Positions 1-8,986 of a stretch of 64,000 nucleotides of DNA are shown in pieces (positions within the stretch are counted from its first letter, which is position 1; every line of letters starts with the position of its first letter). Made by a program: the position numbers and the translations under genes. The notes under the pieces were generated by a model. The model did not search any database. It was given only the letters and a program-made list of their open reading frames with translations, and was not told the DNA's origin. The DNA is from Actinoallomurus soli (GTDB lineage: Bacteria > Actinomycetota > Actinomycetes > Streptosporangiales > Streptosporangiaceae): assembly GCF_024055715.1 (NCBI RefSeq), contig NZ_JAMXMV010000007.1, forward strand, positions 248,001-312,000, written 5' to 3'.

Positions 1-24
1 ACTCGTCACCGAAGGGAGCCGGGC

Positions 25-837
25 GTGACCGCCTCCACCGTCACCGCACCCCGAACACTGACCCGGCGCGTCAGCCCCACCGCGACCCTGCGGCACACCG
101 CGACGCTGGCCTGGCGCAGCCTGGTCCAGATCAAGCACAACCCGATGGAGCTGATCGACCTCAGCATCCAGCCGATCATGTTCGTGCTGCTGTTCACGTA
201 CGTCTTCGGCGGCCAGATGGCCGGTGGCCATCCGGTGCAGTACCTGCAGTTCGCGCTGCCCGGCATCATCGCGCAGAACGCCATGTTCGCCACCATGAAC
301 ACCGGCTTCCTGCTGAACACCGACCTGACCAAGGGGGTGTTCGACCGGCTGCGCAGCCTGCCCATCGGGCGCATGTCTCCGCTGGCCGGCCGGATCGTCG
401 CCGACACCGTCAAGCAGGCGTGGTCCATGGCGATCCTGATCGCCGTCGGCATGATCATCGGCTTCCGCGTGAAGACCGACGTCGTCCACCTGGGCCTGGC
501 CTTCCTGCTGCTCCTGGTCTTCGCGCTGGCGTTCTCCTGGATCGCCGTACTGATCGGCGTCCTGGTGAGCGAGCCGGACAAGGTGATGATCTTCGGCTTC
601 ACGACGGTCTTCCCGCTCAGCTTCACGAGCAGCGCGTTCGCGCGCGTCGACACGATGCCGGGCTGGCTGCAGGCCTGGGTGAAGGTCAACCCCGTGACGC
701 ACCTCGCCGACGCCACCCGCGGTCTCATCAACGGCGGCGCCGTCGCCTCCCCGGTCCTGTGGTCCCTGGCGTGGGCCGCGGCCATCGCGGTCGTCTTCGC
801 CCCCCCCGCGGTACGCGCCCTGCGCCGCCGGGTGTGA
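25..837 (+). CDS. ABC-2 type transporter permease (DrrB-like)
   Basis: This 270-residue integral membrane protein is the permease half of an ABC-2 exporter, of the kind represented by daunorubicin-resistance DrrB. After a cytoplasmic N-terminus of about 35 residues the sequence runs into the typical ABC-2 opening (WRSLVQIKHNPMELIDLSIQP), followed by about six hydrophobic segments and a basic tail (RALRRRV). The GTG start at 25 has a GAAGGGA ribosome site just upstream. The ATPase partner is expected immediately upstream, outside the window. The exported substrate cannot be told from sequence. The gene ends convergently with the serine hydrolase and a strong hairpin separates the two. Confidence 0.9.
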   Translation: MTASTVTAPRTLTRRVSPTATLRHTATLAWRSLVQIKHNPMELIDLSIQPIMFVLLFTYVFGGQMAGGHPVQYLQFALPGIIAQNAMFATMNTGFLLNTDLTKGVFDRLRSLPIGRMSPLAGRIVADTVKQAWSMAILIAVGMIIGFRVKTDVVHLGLAFLLLLVFALAFSWIAVLIGVLVSEPDKVMIFGFTTVFPLSFTSSAFARVDTMPGWLQAWVKVNPVTHLADATRGLINGGAVASPVLWSLAWAAAIAVVFAPPAVRALRRRV

Positions 838-850
838 GGGCCGCACCCAC

Positions 851-886
851 CGCGTACGGGCCCGCCTCCCTGCGGGCCCGTACGCG
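851..886. terminator. Bidirectional hairpin between convergent genes
   Basis: A perfect 15-base-pair stem (left arm 851-865, right arm 872-886) encloses a 6-base loop between the convergent permease and serine hydrolase genes. There is no T-tract, which is usual for actinomycete terminators. It would serve both strands. Confidence 0.75.
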
Positions 887-922
887 CGCCCGTACGGGCG
901 AACGGGTACGAGAGCGAGAAGG

Positions 923-2026
923 TCAGGTCGTGCAGAATTCGGCGTTGAGTGCTTGGCGGAGACCGGCGTCGACGGCCTGGTCGTTCGTTGCGTGCAGGGC
1001 GTTCGCGGTGACGGTGAGGTGGCGTTGCCGAGTGTGGAAGCTGTAGGTGACGTATCCGGGGATGTGTCCCATGTGACCCCAGACGGCCCCGCAGGGAAGC
1101 GTGAGCTTGACGAGTCCGAGACCGTAGTCCAGGCCCGGTCCGGGCACGGTGCGCTGCATCTGGTTCAGCAGTGAGACGGGGAAGAGCCGGCCTTGCAGGA
1201 GCAGGGTGAAGAACCGGTTGAGGTCGGCCGCGGTGGAGACGATGGCGCCGGCCGCCCAGGCGTTGGAGGGGTTGAAGCGGGTGATGTCCTCGGGGTGGCC
1301 GCGTTCGTCGGTGGTGTAGCCGCGTGGGTGGGTGCCGCCGATGGCCGGGTTGGTGATGGGGAGCCAGGTGTCGGACAGGCGGTGAGGGATGGAGATGCGT
1401 CGCCGGAGGGCGTACCCGAGGGGTTGTCCGGTGATTTTCTCGGCGAGCAGGCCCAGGGCGATGTAGCCGGTGTTGGAGTAGTGCCAGGGACCGCCTGGCC
1501 GTGAGGTGGGGGGCATGCTCGTGCCGAGGTCGATGAGTTGCCGCGGAGTGTAGGTGGTGCGGGCCAGGCGCCGGAATCCTTCGGGGGTGTCGTCGAAGGA
1601 GGCGCTGTAGTCGGCCAGGCCGCTGGTGTGGTCGAGGAGCATCCGTACGGTGATCTGTCCGCCGCGGGGCAGTAGGCCCGGAAGGTAGCGGTCGATCGGC
1701 TCATCAAGGCCGAGCTTTCTTTCGCCGATCAGTTGCAGGATGAGCGTCGCGGTGAAGGTCTTGGTGACGCTGCCGATGCGCCAGCGCCCCGTGGCCGGCA
1801 TCGGTGTGCGGGTCCGCAGGTCGCCGACGCCACTGGCGCCCGCCCAGCGGCCGTCCTCATCACTGGCCTCGGCGAGCGCGCCGGGGGCGCCGGCGGCGAC
1901 GATCTGGTTCAGTGCCGCCTGGATGGCGGTCCTGCGGGTGGCCGGGGTGGCCTGGACAGGTGTGGGTGCCGATACCGGTAGCAGTGCCGCGAAGAGGACG
2001 AGCGGCGCGAACACGAGCCGTTTCAT
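923..2026 (-). CDS. Secreted serine hydrolase (beta-lactamase / D-Ala-D-Ala carboxypeptidase family)
   Basis: The product (367 residues) belongs to the class C beta-lactamase-like serine hydrolases, which include D-alanyl-D-alanine carboxypeptidases and esterases. A Sec signal peptide (MKRLVFAPLVLFAALLPVSA, cleavage near residue 26) points to export. The catalytic set is visible: SxxK at S86-V-T-K89, YSN at Y183-N185, and HMG at 318-320 in place of KTG, as in the carboxypeptidase and esterase branch. Length fits a single-domain enzyme. The substrate, cell-wall peptide or small ester, is not decided by sequence. The gene follows the Ig-like protein on the same strand, but a strong hairpin lies between them, so the two are probably transcribed separately. 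Confidence 0.88.
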   Translation of the reverse strand: MKRLVFAPLVLFAALLPVSAPTPVQATPATRRTAIQAALNQIVAAGAPGALAEASDEDGRWAGASGVGDLRTRTPMPATGRWRIGSVTKTFTATLILQLIGERKLGLDEPIDRYLPGLLPRGGQITVRMLLDHTSGLADYSASFDDTPEGFRRLARTTYTPRQLIDLGTSMPPTSRPGGPWHYSNTGYIALGLLAEKITGQPLGYALRRRISIPHRLSDTWLPITNPAIGGTHPRGYTTDERGHPEDITRFNPSNAWAAGAIVSTAADLNRFFTLLLQGRLFPVSLLNQMQRTVPGPGLDYGLGLVKLTLPCGAVWGHMGHIPGYVTYSFHTRQRHLTVTANALHATNDQAVDAGLRQALNAEFCTT

Positions 2027-2068
2027 GGCGGTTACTCCTCAAAGGGGAATCCGGCGGGGCTGTGGCTC

Positions 2069-2124
2069 GGCGGCCTCCGTCTCGCCCCGTGACTGCGTAC
2101 CGCGCGGGGGAGACGGAGGCCGCC
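2069..2124 (-). terminator. Long hairpin after the Ig-like protein gene
   Basis: A perfect 15-base inverted repeat (2069-2083 and 2110-2124) with a 26-base loop that can pair further. It lies 29 bases past the stop codon of the gene ending at 2153 and before the start of the serine hydrolase, so it probably terminates the former. Confidence 0.65.
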
Positions 2125-2152
2125 TTACCGTGACGCTCCCATCGCCCGGCGA

Positions 2153-3586
2153 TCAGCTCGCCTTCGCGGGCGTCGTCGCGGGTGGGCAGCGTGGCGTCTC
2201 GAAGGTCACGCCGTCGATGAGGTTGCCGAACGCCGGGTTACCGCCCGCGGCCGACACCGACTCGAAGGAGAAACGGGTGACGGTCTGCCCCGGCGGGACG
2301 ACGTACACCCCGGTGTAGTGGCGCCAGGCGGTGTTGCCGTCGGAGATGTCCGGGGAGGAGGCCCCGGTCGGGGTCTGCGCCACGGTCGAGCCGGGTGCCC
2401 CGATGAGCACCCGCATCACGTCGGTGCCCAGACGGCCGCGGTGGTACAGCGACCAGGTCAGCCGTGTTCCCGGCACGGTGGGCAGGTCCTGGTAGAGCGT
2501 GGAGACCTGGGTGGCGTTGAGCTCGGCGAACTGCCCGCCGTCGGCCGATGGAACCCCGCTGAAGCCGGTACGCCAGAACTCCAGCTGGTGATCGGTGGCG
2601 GTGGTGCGCCAGCCGACGGCCGGATTGGTCGAGGCGTCGGGAAGCAGCTGGTACCCGGTCACGGGTGGCGCTTCGAAACTGCCGTTGACCAGGGTGACGG
2701 GCGTGTCGGTGCACGGGACGGTGACGGTGACCTTGGCGGTGCCGGTCCCGCACGCGGTGGTGATGGTGTAGGTGAAGGTGTCGGTGCCGACGAAGCCCGG
2801 AGCGGGCGTGTAGACGATGTTGCCGCCGGAGATCGTCGCGGTCCCGGCCCCGGGCCGGCTGACGCTGCTGATCGTCGGTGCGCTCGCGGTGTCGTTGGCC
2901 AGGACCGGCACGCTGACGGGCTTGCCCTGGCTGGTCGCGGTGTCGTCGGCGGCCTTGGTCGGCGAGATCGACTGCCCGCTCACGATCTGGATCGGTGGAG
3001 CGGGCGTGTTGCTGCCGAGCTGCCCCGGAGCGGAGTTGTTGCTCCAGATCCCGACCGGCCGGATGGTCATGCTGCGCCCGATGGTGCCCTGCCTGACCCG
3101 GAACGTGATGACCTGCGGCGGCGCGTCGGCCTTGCCGCCCGGCGACGGAATCGTCAGGGTGGTACCGCTGATGGAGCCGGCCCCCGTCCGACCGACGATG
3201 TCGGCGCTGGCCAGCAGGGACGACAGGTCCCACGTGGTGCGGTACTGAGACACCACCCACGGCCACTGAGCCGTGTGGTGCCGCAGCGTGACCGTGAAGG
3301 TGCCGCCCGGCGCGATCTGCCCGCCCCACAGGGACGGAGAGGTCGTGACCGACACCGATCCCCTACCCAGCCGCATCCCGATGAGGTTCTTCCAGTAGTA
3401 GTCGACGGGATAGGCCGCCCGCCCCGGCCGCACACACGGCGCGTAGACGGCCCGCGTGACCGCGTGCCGCACCCCGGCGGCGGCGTGGGCGTCGGTACCG
3501 GCCGCCACCAGCGCCCCACCCGCCGCCACCAGCGCGGACACGGCACAGGCCGACGCGGTCAGCGCGGATCTGGATCGTTGTGACAT
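2153..3586 (-). CDS. Secreted Ig-like domain protein with C-terminal jelly-roll-like region
   Basis: A 477-residue exported protein of unknown function. Residues 1 to about 36 form a signal peptide. Residues about 50-200 are a secreted actinobacterial region rich in beta structure. Residues about 205-290 form a cadherin/Big_9-type Ig repeat, recognisable from VLANDTAS and GFVGTDTFTYTIT. The C-terminal part (about 295-465) opens with NGSFEAP and contains WYHRGR-like and YTGVY stretches typical of carbohydrate-binding or adhesion modules with a jelly-roll fold. No catalytic motif was seen. It probably works on the cell surface or in the medium. The start is ATG, with an AT-rich promoter region upstream (about 3630-3665). 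Confidence 0.72.
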   Translation of the reverse strand: MSQRSRSALTASACAVSALVAAGGALVAAGTDAHAAAGVRHAVTRAVYAPCVRPGRAAYPVDYYWKNLIGMRLGRGSVSVTTSPSLWGGQIAPGGTFTVTLRHHTAQWPWVVSQYRTTWDLSSLLASADIVGRTGAGSISGTTLTIPSPGGKADAPPQVITFRVRQGTIGRSMTIRPVGIWSNNSAPGQLGSNTPAPPIQIVSGQSISPTKAADDTATSQGKPVSVPVLANDTASAPTISSVSRPGAGTATISGGNIVYTPAPGFVGTDTFTYTITTACGTGTAKVTVTVPCTDTPVTLVNGSFEAPPVTGYQLLPDASTNPAVGWRTTATDHQLEFWRTGFSGVPSADGGQFAELNATQVSTLYQDLPTVPGTRLTWSLYHRGRLGTDVMRVLIGAPGSTVAQTPTGASSPDISDGNTAWRHYTGVYVVPPGQTVTRFSFESVSAAGGNPAFGNLIDGVTFETPRCPPATTPAKAS

Positions 3587-3815
3587 CAGCGTGAATCTCC
3601 GATCTGTCGTGGGACATGCAAGATCGAATCCACCACGATGTTACGTTGAGTGATCACATAATCGCTGTCAGCTTCCGTCGCGGGTCGCACCGCGGATGCC
3701 TCTGCCACTGATCATCTGGCGCCGACCATCGCGGCCGGACAGGTCGCGGACTCCGCCGGCGTCTCCCCCTGTTGCCCGGGCTGGACGATGAAGACGGCGC
3801 CGATCACCCGCACGG

Positions 3816-6800
3816 TCAAGCGGGCGGGGTCGCGGCTCCCGGACGGCTCACCGGCCGGTCGGTGATCGGATCGATCCCCAGGCGCTCCGCGACGTCCTCG
3901 GCCCGCAGGGCGTGCCCGCGCGCGTACGCCTCCGCGTACCGCTCGTCGCCGATCGCCTCGCGTACGGCGCGCTCGATCCGCGGCGGATCTGCGAGCGACC
4001 GGTCCTCGGCCCCGCGGATGCCGACGGAGGCTCCGAGGAGCAGGGCCGCGCCGCCGGGGTCGCCGCTGCGGAGCGCGTGGTCCGCCAGGCCGACGACGGC
4101 CTGCCCGATGATCGGGGCGTCGTGCGCCAGCCAGGCGTACCGGAACGCCTGGACGTGCCGGGCCAGCGCCGCGTCGAGATCGCCCTCAAGTCCGAGGATC
4201 ATGCCGAGCTGGGTGTTGATCATCGAGGCGAACTGCGGCGGCCCGCCCACCCACTCGCCCAGGGTGAGGTCCTCGAGCGCGGCCCGCGCCACGTCGAGGT
4301 CGCCGCGGCGTCGTGCCACGTCGGCCGTGTTGAAGCGGACGACGGCGATGTCCATGGGCGAGCCGCGGCGCTCGGCGCCGCGAAGGGCGGCGTCGAGTTC
4401 GGCGCGGGCCCTCTCGTCTTCGCCGAGCGCGGCGAAGGCATGGGCGAGGCGGACGCGCAGGTGGCTGGAGTCGTCGAAGCTCCCCAGGTCAAGCGAGTAG
4501 CGCAGGGCCTCCTCGATGTAGTCCTTGGCGGACAGCGGATCGCCCCGCCACAGGGTGAGTTCGGCGAGCCCGGTGAGCGTCAGCGACATGCCCCAGCGTT
4601 CGCCGAGGGCGCGGAACCGGTCGAGCGCGGCCGTGAAGCTCTCGTCGATCTCCCCTACCCGGCCGAGATTGATCAGCGCGTGCCCGCGCATCGTCTCCGC
4701 GGCGGCCCGGAGCCACGGGTCGCGTGCCTCCCGCAGGGCGTCCAGCGCCGTGAGCGCCTCCTCGATGCGGCCGTCGAACATCATGAGGCCCAGCGGAGCG
4801 ACGCGGAGCATCGGGTGCAGATCGTCCGGCGGGATGGCGGCGCAGGCCGCCATCGCGGAGTCGATCCTGCGCCACACGTCGTCGTCGCGCAGCGTCGGAT
4901 CGGCGTCGAGCTTTCCCATCAGCCAGTAGATGGTCGCCGCCGCGTACGCGCCGATCGGCCCCCTGCCGGGCACCGCCAGAGCCTCCCCGGCGAGCTGCTG
5001 TCCTTCGAGGCGCATCCCGCGCAGCAACCAGAACCAGCCCAGGGCCGCGACGTACCGGAGGGCGAGCGCGGCGTCCTGGATCTCGATCGCCCAGCGCAGC
5101 GCCGAGTGGAGGTTGTCGTACTCGGCGGTGAGGCGGTCCAGCCACCGCAGCTGGTCACGGGTGCGCAGCCTGGGCTCGGCCGTCTCGGCCAGCCCGAGGA
5201 AGTGGTGCGCGTGCGCGCGGCGGATCCGCTGGGCCTCGCCGGCCTCGGAGAGCCGCTCGGCGCCGTACGCCCGGATCGTCTCCAGGACGCGGTACCGCCC
5301 GGTCGCGTCGATCTCGACGAGCGACTTCTCGACCAGGCCGGTGAGCGCGTCGAGCACGTCGCCGCCGCAGACGTCCTCGATGCTCTCCAGGGTCGCGCCG
5401 CCCGCGAAGACCGACAGGCGCCGCAGCAGCGTGCGTTCGGGCTCGTCGAGCAGGTCCCAGCTCCAGTCGACGACGGCGCGCAGCGTCTGGTGCCGGGGCA
5501 GGGCCGTACGGCTGCCGCCCGTCAGCAGGCGGAACCGGTCGTCGAGGCGGTCCGCGAGCTGCGCGGCGGTCATCGTACGCAGACGGGCGGCGGCCAGTTC
5601 GATGGCGAGGGGCATGCCGTCGAGCCGGCGGCAGATGGCCTGGACCGCCGGCAGGTCGGCTGCGGCGTCGAAGCCGGGCCGCACCGCGGTGCCGCGTTCG
5701 ACGAACAGGCGGACGGCGGGGTAGCCCAGCGTCTCCCGCAATGAGGAGGCCCGGCCGGGTTCGGCGGGAGGCCGGCGCGTCTCCACGGGGTCCTCGGGCG
5801 GGAAGGCGAGCGGCGGCACCGGCCACAGGCTCTCACCGATGATGCCCAGCGACTCCCGGCTCGTCGCGAGGACGCGTACGCCGGGGCAGTCGGCGAGCAC
5901 CCGGTCCACGAGCCGGGCGCACGAGTCGATCAGATGCTCGCAGTTGTCGAGCAGGATCAGCAGCCGCTCGTCCGCCAGCGCGGCGACGAGCCGCTCGACC
6001 GGCTCGACGCTGGTCGGCGCCGAGCCGCGCACCCCGGCGGTCAGCGCGGCCTCACGGAGCCCGAGCGTGTGCAGCAGCGCCTGCGGGACCTCCCCCGGGT
6101 CCCCGACCCCGGCGAGCTCGATCAGCCAGACGCCGCCCGGCATCCGCTCGGTCAGGCCGGCGGCCGCCTCCACGGCCAACCGGGTCTTGCCCGCTCCCCC
6201 GGGCCCGGTGAGGGTGACGAGGCGGTTCTCCTCCAGGAGCTTGCCGACGCGTTCGATCTCCTCCTCGCGGCCGATGAAGCTCGTCAGCCGGGCGGGCAGG
6301 TTGTGACGGCCCCGTGACCGGGCCGGGGCCTGCTCGCCGCGCAGCACGGCGAGATGGACGGCGCGCAGGTCCGGCGACGGGTCGACGCCGAGCTCCTCGG
6401 CGAGGGTCCGGCGGGCGTCCTCGAAAGTGGCGAGTGCGTCGGCCTGGCGGCCGGCGGCGCACAGGGCCCGCATGTACTGCCCGCGCAGGCGCTCGCGAAG
6501 GGGATGCGCGGCGACCAGCGCCTCCAGCTCGGCGGGGTCGGCCCGGCCGAGTGCCAGCAGCGCCTCGGCGTGGTCCTCGACGGCGGCGAGGCGCTGTTCG
6601 GCGAGGCGGGAGACGTGGCCACGGGCGAAGTCGGTGTCGGCGACGTCGGCGAGCGGGGTGCCACGCCACAGGCTCAGGGCCTCGGCCAGGGCGTCCGCCG
6701 CGCGCGCCGGATCGTCGTGCAGCAGGCGCCGTCCGTGGGCGACGAGCCGGTCGAAGCATCGGATGTCGACCACGTCGTCCTCGACGACCAGCCGGTATCC

Positions 6801-7052
6801 GGCGGGGCGCGAGTCGATCATCGCGCCGGGCAGGGTTCTGCGCAGCCGGGAGATCAGCGACTGCAGGGCGTTCGGGGCTCCGGCCGGCGGGTCGCCGTCC
6901 CACACGCCGGCGACGAGCCGGTCGGCGGTCAAGACCCGGGGAGCCTCCAGGGCCAGCAGGATGAGGAGCGCGCGCAGGCGGGCGCCGCCCACCTCGACCG
7001 GGCGTCCGGCGTCATCGGTGACCTCGAGAGGGCCGAGCAGCGAGATCCGCAC
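3816..7052 (-). CDS. AfsR/SARP-type regulator with BTAD and NB-ARC ATPase domains
   Basis: This large transcription regulator (1078 residues from this start) has an OmpR-like winged helix at 1-90 (VRISLLGPLEVTDDAG onward), a bacterial transcriptional activator domain at about 95-245 and an NB-ARC/STAND ATPase after it. The Walker A motif GPGGAGKT is at about residues 283-290. Walker B/sensor LLILLDNCEHL follows, and the C-terminal third is TPR-like. SARP proteins bind direct repeats and activate secondary-metabolite genes, with the ATPase as the switch. No biosynthetic cluster is nearby, so the target is unknown. I chose GTG at 7052 because AGGAGAGG lies eight bases upstream and family members begin at VRI. 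An in-frame ATG at 7103 would add 17 residues that look unlike the family. Confidence 0.9.
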   Translation of the reverse strand: MRISLLGPLEVTDDAGRPVEVGGARLRALLILLALEAPRVLTADRLVAGVWDGDPPAGAPNALQSLISRLRRTLPGAMIDSRPAGYRLVVEDDVVDIRCFDRLVAHGRRLLHDDPARAADALAEALSLWRGTPLADVADTDFARGHVSRLAEQRLAAVEDHAEALLALGRADPAELEALVAAHPLRERLRGQYMRALCAAGRQADALATFEDARRTLAEELGVDPSPDLRAVHLAVLRGEQAPARSRGRHNLPARLTSFIGREEEIERVGKLLEENRLVTLTGPGGAGKTRLAVEAAAGLTERMPGGVWLIELAGVGDPGEVPQALLHTLGLREAALTAGVRGSAPTSVEPVERLVAALADERLLILLDNCEHLIDSCARLVDRVLADCPGVRVLATSRESLGIIGESLWPVPPLAFPPEDPVETRRPPAEPGRASSLRETLGYPAVRLFVERGTAVRPGFDAAADLPAVQAICRRLDGMPLAIELAAARLRTMTAAQLADRLDDRFRLLTGGSRTALPRHQTLRAVVDWSWDLLDEPERTLLRRLSVFAGGATLESIEDVCGGDVLDALTGLVEKSLVEIDATGRYRVLETIRAYGAERLSEAGEAQRIRRAHAHHFLGLAETAEPRLRTRDQLRWLDRLTAEYDNLHSALRWAIEIQDAALALRYVAALGWFWLLRGMRLEGQQLAGEALAVPGRGPIGAYAAATIYWLMGKLDADPTLRDDDVWRRIDSAMAACAAIPPDDLHPMLRVAPLGLMMFDGRIEEALTALDALREARDPWLRAAAETMRGHALINLGRVGEIDESFTAALDRFRALGERWGMSLTLTGLAELTLWRGDPLSAKDYIEEALRYSLDLGSFDDSSHLRVRLAHAFAALGEDERARAELDAALRGAERRGSPMDIAVVRFNTADVARRRGDLDVARAALEDLTLGEWVGGPPQFASMINTQLGMILGLEGDLDAALARHVQAFRYAWLAHDAPIIGQAVVGLADHALRSGDPGGAALLLGASVGIRGAEDRSLADPPRIERAVREAIGDERYAEAYARGHALRAEDVAERLGIDPITDRPVSRPGAATPPA

Positions 7053-7105
7053 GGGTCGATCCTCTCCTGTCCGCCCGGGTGAGCGCCGCCACTTTTCCGT
7101 CATCG

Positions 7106-7119
7106 CGAGATATATCTCG
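7106..7119. promoter_or_regulatory. 14-bp perfect palindrome upstream of the SARP gene
   Basis: CGAGATATATCTCG is a perfect AT-centred palindrome 54 bases upstream of the chosen GTG start at 7052. On the minus strand TATATC could serve as a -10 hexamer. It is a candidate operator or core promoter; no known regulator consensus was recognised. Confidence 0.4.
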
Positions 7120-7132
7120 ATGAGTCTCGCAT

Positions 7133-7166
7133 AAAAACGGCGGGTCGGCTCCCTGCCGACCCGCCG
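7133..7166 (-). terminator. Intrinsic terminator of ndh
   Basis: A 12-base-pair perfect stem (7138-7149 and 7155-7166, 5-base loop) is followed on the minus strand by five T residues (AAAAA at 7133-7137 on the plus strand). This is a textbook intrinsic terminator in the direction of the NADH dehydrogenase gene that ends at 7293. Confidence 0.85.
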
Positions 7167-7292
7167 TCGATGCGGAAAGGCGGCCCCCGGCGCCGTGGCC
7201 GGCCCGCGGGCACGAATCGGACCGCGGGCCCCGCGGACACGGACCGTACCTGCGGCGCCGTGACCGCGGCCGGCCGAGGGCGGAGGCCCGGA

Positions 7293-8627
7293 TCAGGCGG
7301 CGCGGTCCTGCCCGCTGGCCAGCTCGAACTCCGCGCGCGGCCGCTCGATCCCGCCCAGGGACACCGTCTCGCGGCGGAAGAAGAGCGCGAGCGTCCAGTC
7401 GGCCACCACGCGCACCTTGCGGTTGACGGTGGGCACCCGCGACAGGTGGTACGTCCGGTGCATGAACCAGGCGGCGAACCCGCGCAGCTTCACGCCGTAC
7501 ACGTGGGCCACGCCCCGGTACAGGCCGAGGCTGGCGACCGACCCGGCGTAGGAGTGGCGGTACGGCTTGCGCTCCTTGCCGCGGAGGGTCGCCACGATGT
7601 TGTCGGCGAGCCGCCTGGCCTGGCGTACGGCGTGCTGGGCGTTGGGCGCGCAGTACTCACCGGGCCGGGTCAGATCCGGGACGGCGCCGCAGTCGCCGGC
7701 CACGAAGGCGTCGTCGGCGCCCTCGACGGTGAGGTACTCGGTGGCGACGATGCGGCCCTGGCGGTCCAGGGGCAGGTCGGTGGAGCGGTTCAGCGGGTTC
7801 GGCTTGACGCCGGCGGTCCACACGAGCGTGCCCGCCTCGAACTCCGTGCCGTCGTCCAGCACGATGTGGCGGTCGACGGCCGACGTGAGACGCGTGTTCA
7901 GCCGTACGTCGACGCCCCTGCGGCGCAGCTCCTCGACCGTGTAGCGGCCCATCCGGTCGCCGACCTCCGGCAGGATCCGGTCGCTGGCCTCGACGAGCAC
8001 CCAGCGCATGTCGTCCGGACGGAGGTCGGGGTGGTACTTCAGCGCGCCGCGCGCCATGTCCTCCAGCTCGGCCAGGGCCTCGACGCCGGCGAAGCCGCCG
8101 CCGACGAAGACGAAGGTCAGGGCGCGGCGGCGCACCGCCTCGTCGTCGGTGGAGCCGGCGGCGTCGAGCTGCGCGAGCACGTGGTTGCGCAGGTGGATGG
8201 CCTCGGCGACGTTCTTGAACCCGATGCCGTGCTCGGCCAGGCCGGGGATCGGAAGCGTGCGGGAGATCGATCCCGGTGCCATCACCAGGAAGTCGTAGGA
8301 GATCTCGGTCGCCGGCCCGGACGCCGGGCGCACCGTCGCCACGTGGTTCGCGTGGTCGACGGAGACGACCCGTCCGTTCAGGACGCGCGCCTTCGGCAGG
8401 ATCCGCCGCAGCGGGACGACGACGTGGCGGGCCTCGATGTGGCCGGCCGCCACCTCGGGGAGGAACGGCTGGTAGGTCATGAAGGACTGCGGGTCCACGA
8501 TCGTGATCGTCGCCTCGTCCGACCGCAGTCGCCGCTGCAGGCGCAGCGCGGTGTACATGCCGACGTAGCCGCCGCCGACGATGAGGATGTGGGGAGTGGT
8601 CCGGCTCGGGTTCGGGCTCGTGGCCAC
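7293..8627 (-). CDS. ndh: Type II NADH dehydrogenase (NDH-2), FAD-dependent
   Basis: This is a single-subunit, non-proton-pumping NADH:quinone oxidoreductase of 444 residues that passes electrons from NADH to menaquinone at the membrane. The FAD-binding Rossmann motif GGGYVG is at 18-23. A second dinucleotide-binding motif (VFVGGGFAGVEALAEL) is near 155-170, and C-terminal amphipathic segments (GFAAWFMHRTYHL; VVADWTLALFF) fit membrane anchoring. I placed the start at GTG 8627, with GAGGAGAGC upstream. The longer GTG at 8663 lies inside the Rex operator and is rejected. A perfect Rex box upstream implies induction when NADH/NAD rises; Rex control of ndh is established in Streptomyces. An intrinsic terminator follows. 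Confidence 0.93.
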   Translation of the reverse strand: MATSPNPSRTTPHILIVGGGYVGMYTALRLQRRLRSDEATITIVDPQSFMTYQPFLPEVAAGHIEARHVVVPLRRILPKARVLNGRVVSVDHANHVATVRPASGPATEISYDFLVMAPGSISRTLPIPGLAEHGIGFKNVAEAIHLRNHVLAQLDAAGSTDDEAVRRRALTFVFVGGGFAGVEALAELEDMARGALKYHPDLRPDDMRWVLVEASDRILPEVGDRMGRYTVEELRRRGVDVRLNTRLTSAVDRHIVLDDGTEFEAGTLVWTAGVKPNPLNRSTDLPLDRQGRIVATEYLTVEGADDAFVAGDCGAVPDLTRPGEYCAPNAQHAVRQARRLADNIVATLRGKERKPYRHSYAGSVASLGLYRGVAHVYGVKLRGFAAWFMHRTYHLSRVPTVNRKVRVVADWTLALFFRRETVSLGGIERPRAEFELASGQDRAA

Positions 8628-8647
8628 GGGTTGCTCTCCTCGCTCGA

Positions 8648-8665
8648 TTGTGAATACATTCACAA
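8648..8665. promoter_or_regulatory. Rex operator (redox-sensing repressor box)
   Basis: TTGTGAATACATTCACAA is a perfect inverted repeat matching the Rex box TTGTGAA-N4-TTCACAA at every fixed position. It sits 21 bases upstream of the ndh start. Rex releases this site when the NADH/NAD ratio is high. The rex gene itself is not in the window. Confidence 0.9.
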
Positions 8666-8986
8666 GCTACCGCATCCGGCCGGGAATGCCAGCGATTAAT
8701 CGTGTTAAGAAACGCGAAAGTTCGTGTTGCGCCAAACGAACGCGCTGGTTCCGCCGTGAAAACCGCCATGTCTTCCGGTCCGGCCGACCCACGAGGACCC
8801 TTCCGGGCCCGATCCCCTGCCGGCTGCTGGCCGGTCGAGACGGCATCGCCCTCCGGACCGCTCTAGTGTGAGCCGCAGCCCGGCGTCGGTCCGGCGCCGC
8901 ATCGGGGAGCCGCGGCCCCTGATGCGCCGAATGCGCGGACATCCGCCGGGCGCGGCGTACGATCGTCCCCCGGGAGCTGTGTATCG
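8666..8986. other. Divergent intergenic region between ndh and the PEBP lipoprotein gene
   Basis: A 321-base stretch with no convincing gene. It begins at the Rex box, contains a relatively AT-rich segment (8694-8745) and a loose inverted repeat GTTCGT (8720-8725) / ACGAAC (8736-8741). It must hold the lipoprotein promoter, which I could not place with confidence. Confidence 0.5.

Noticed and set aside
7101-7103. ATG 7103 as the SARP start
   Set aside because: Adds 17 residues unlike the family; GTG 7052 has a strong ribosome site. A leaderless start here is not fully excluded.
8661-8663. GTG 8663 as the ndh start
   Set aside because: It lies within the Rex operator and has no ribosome site, unlike GTG 8627.
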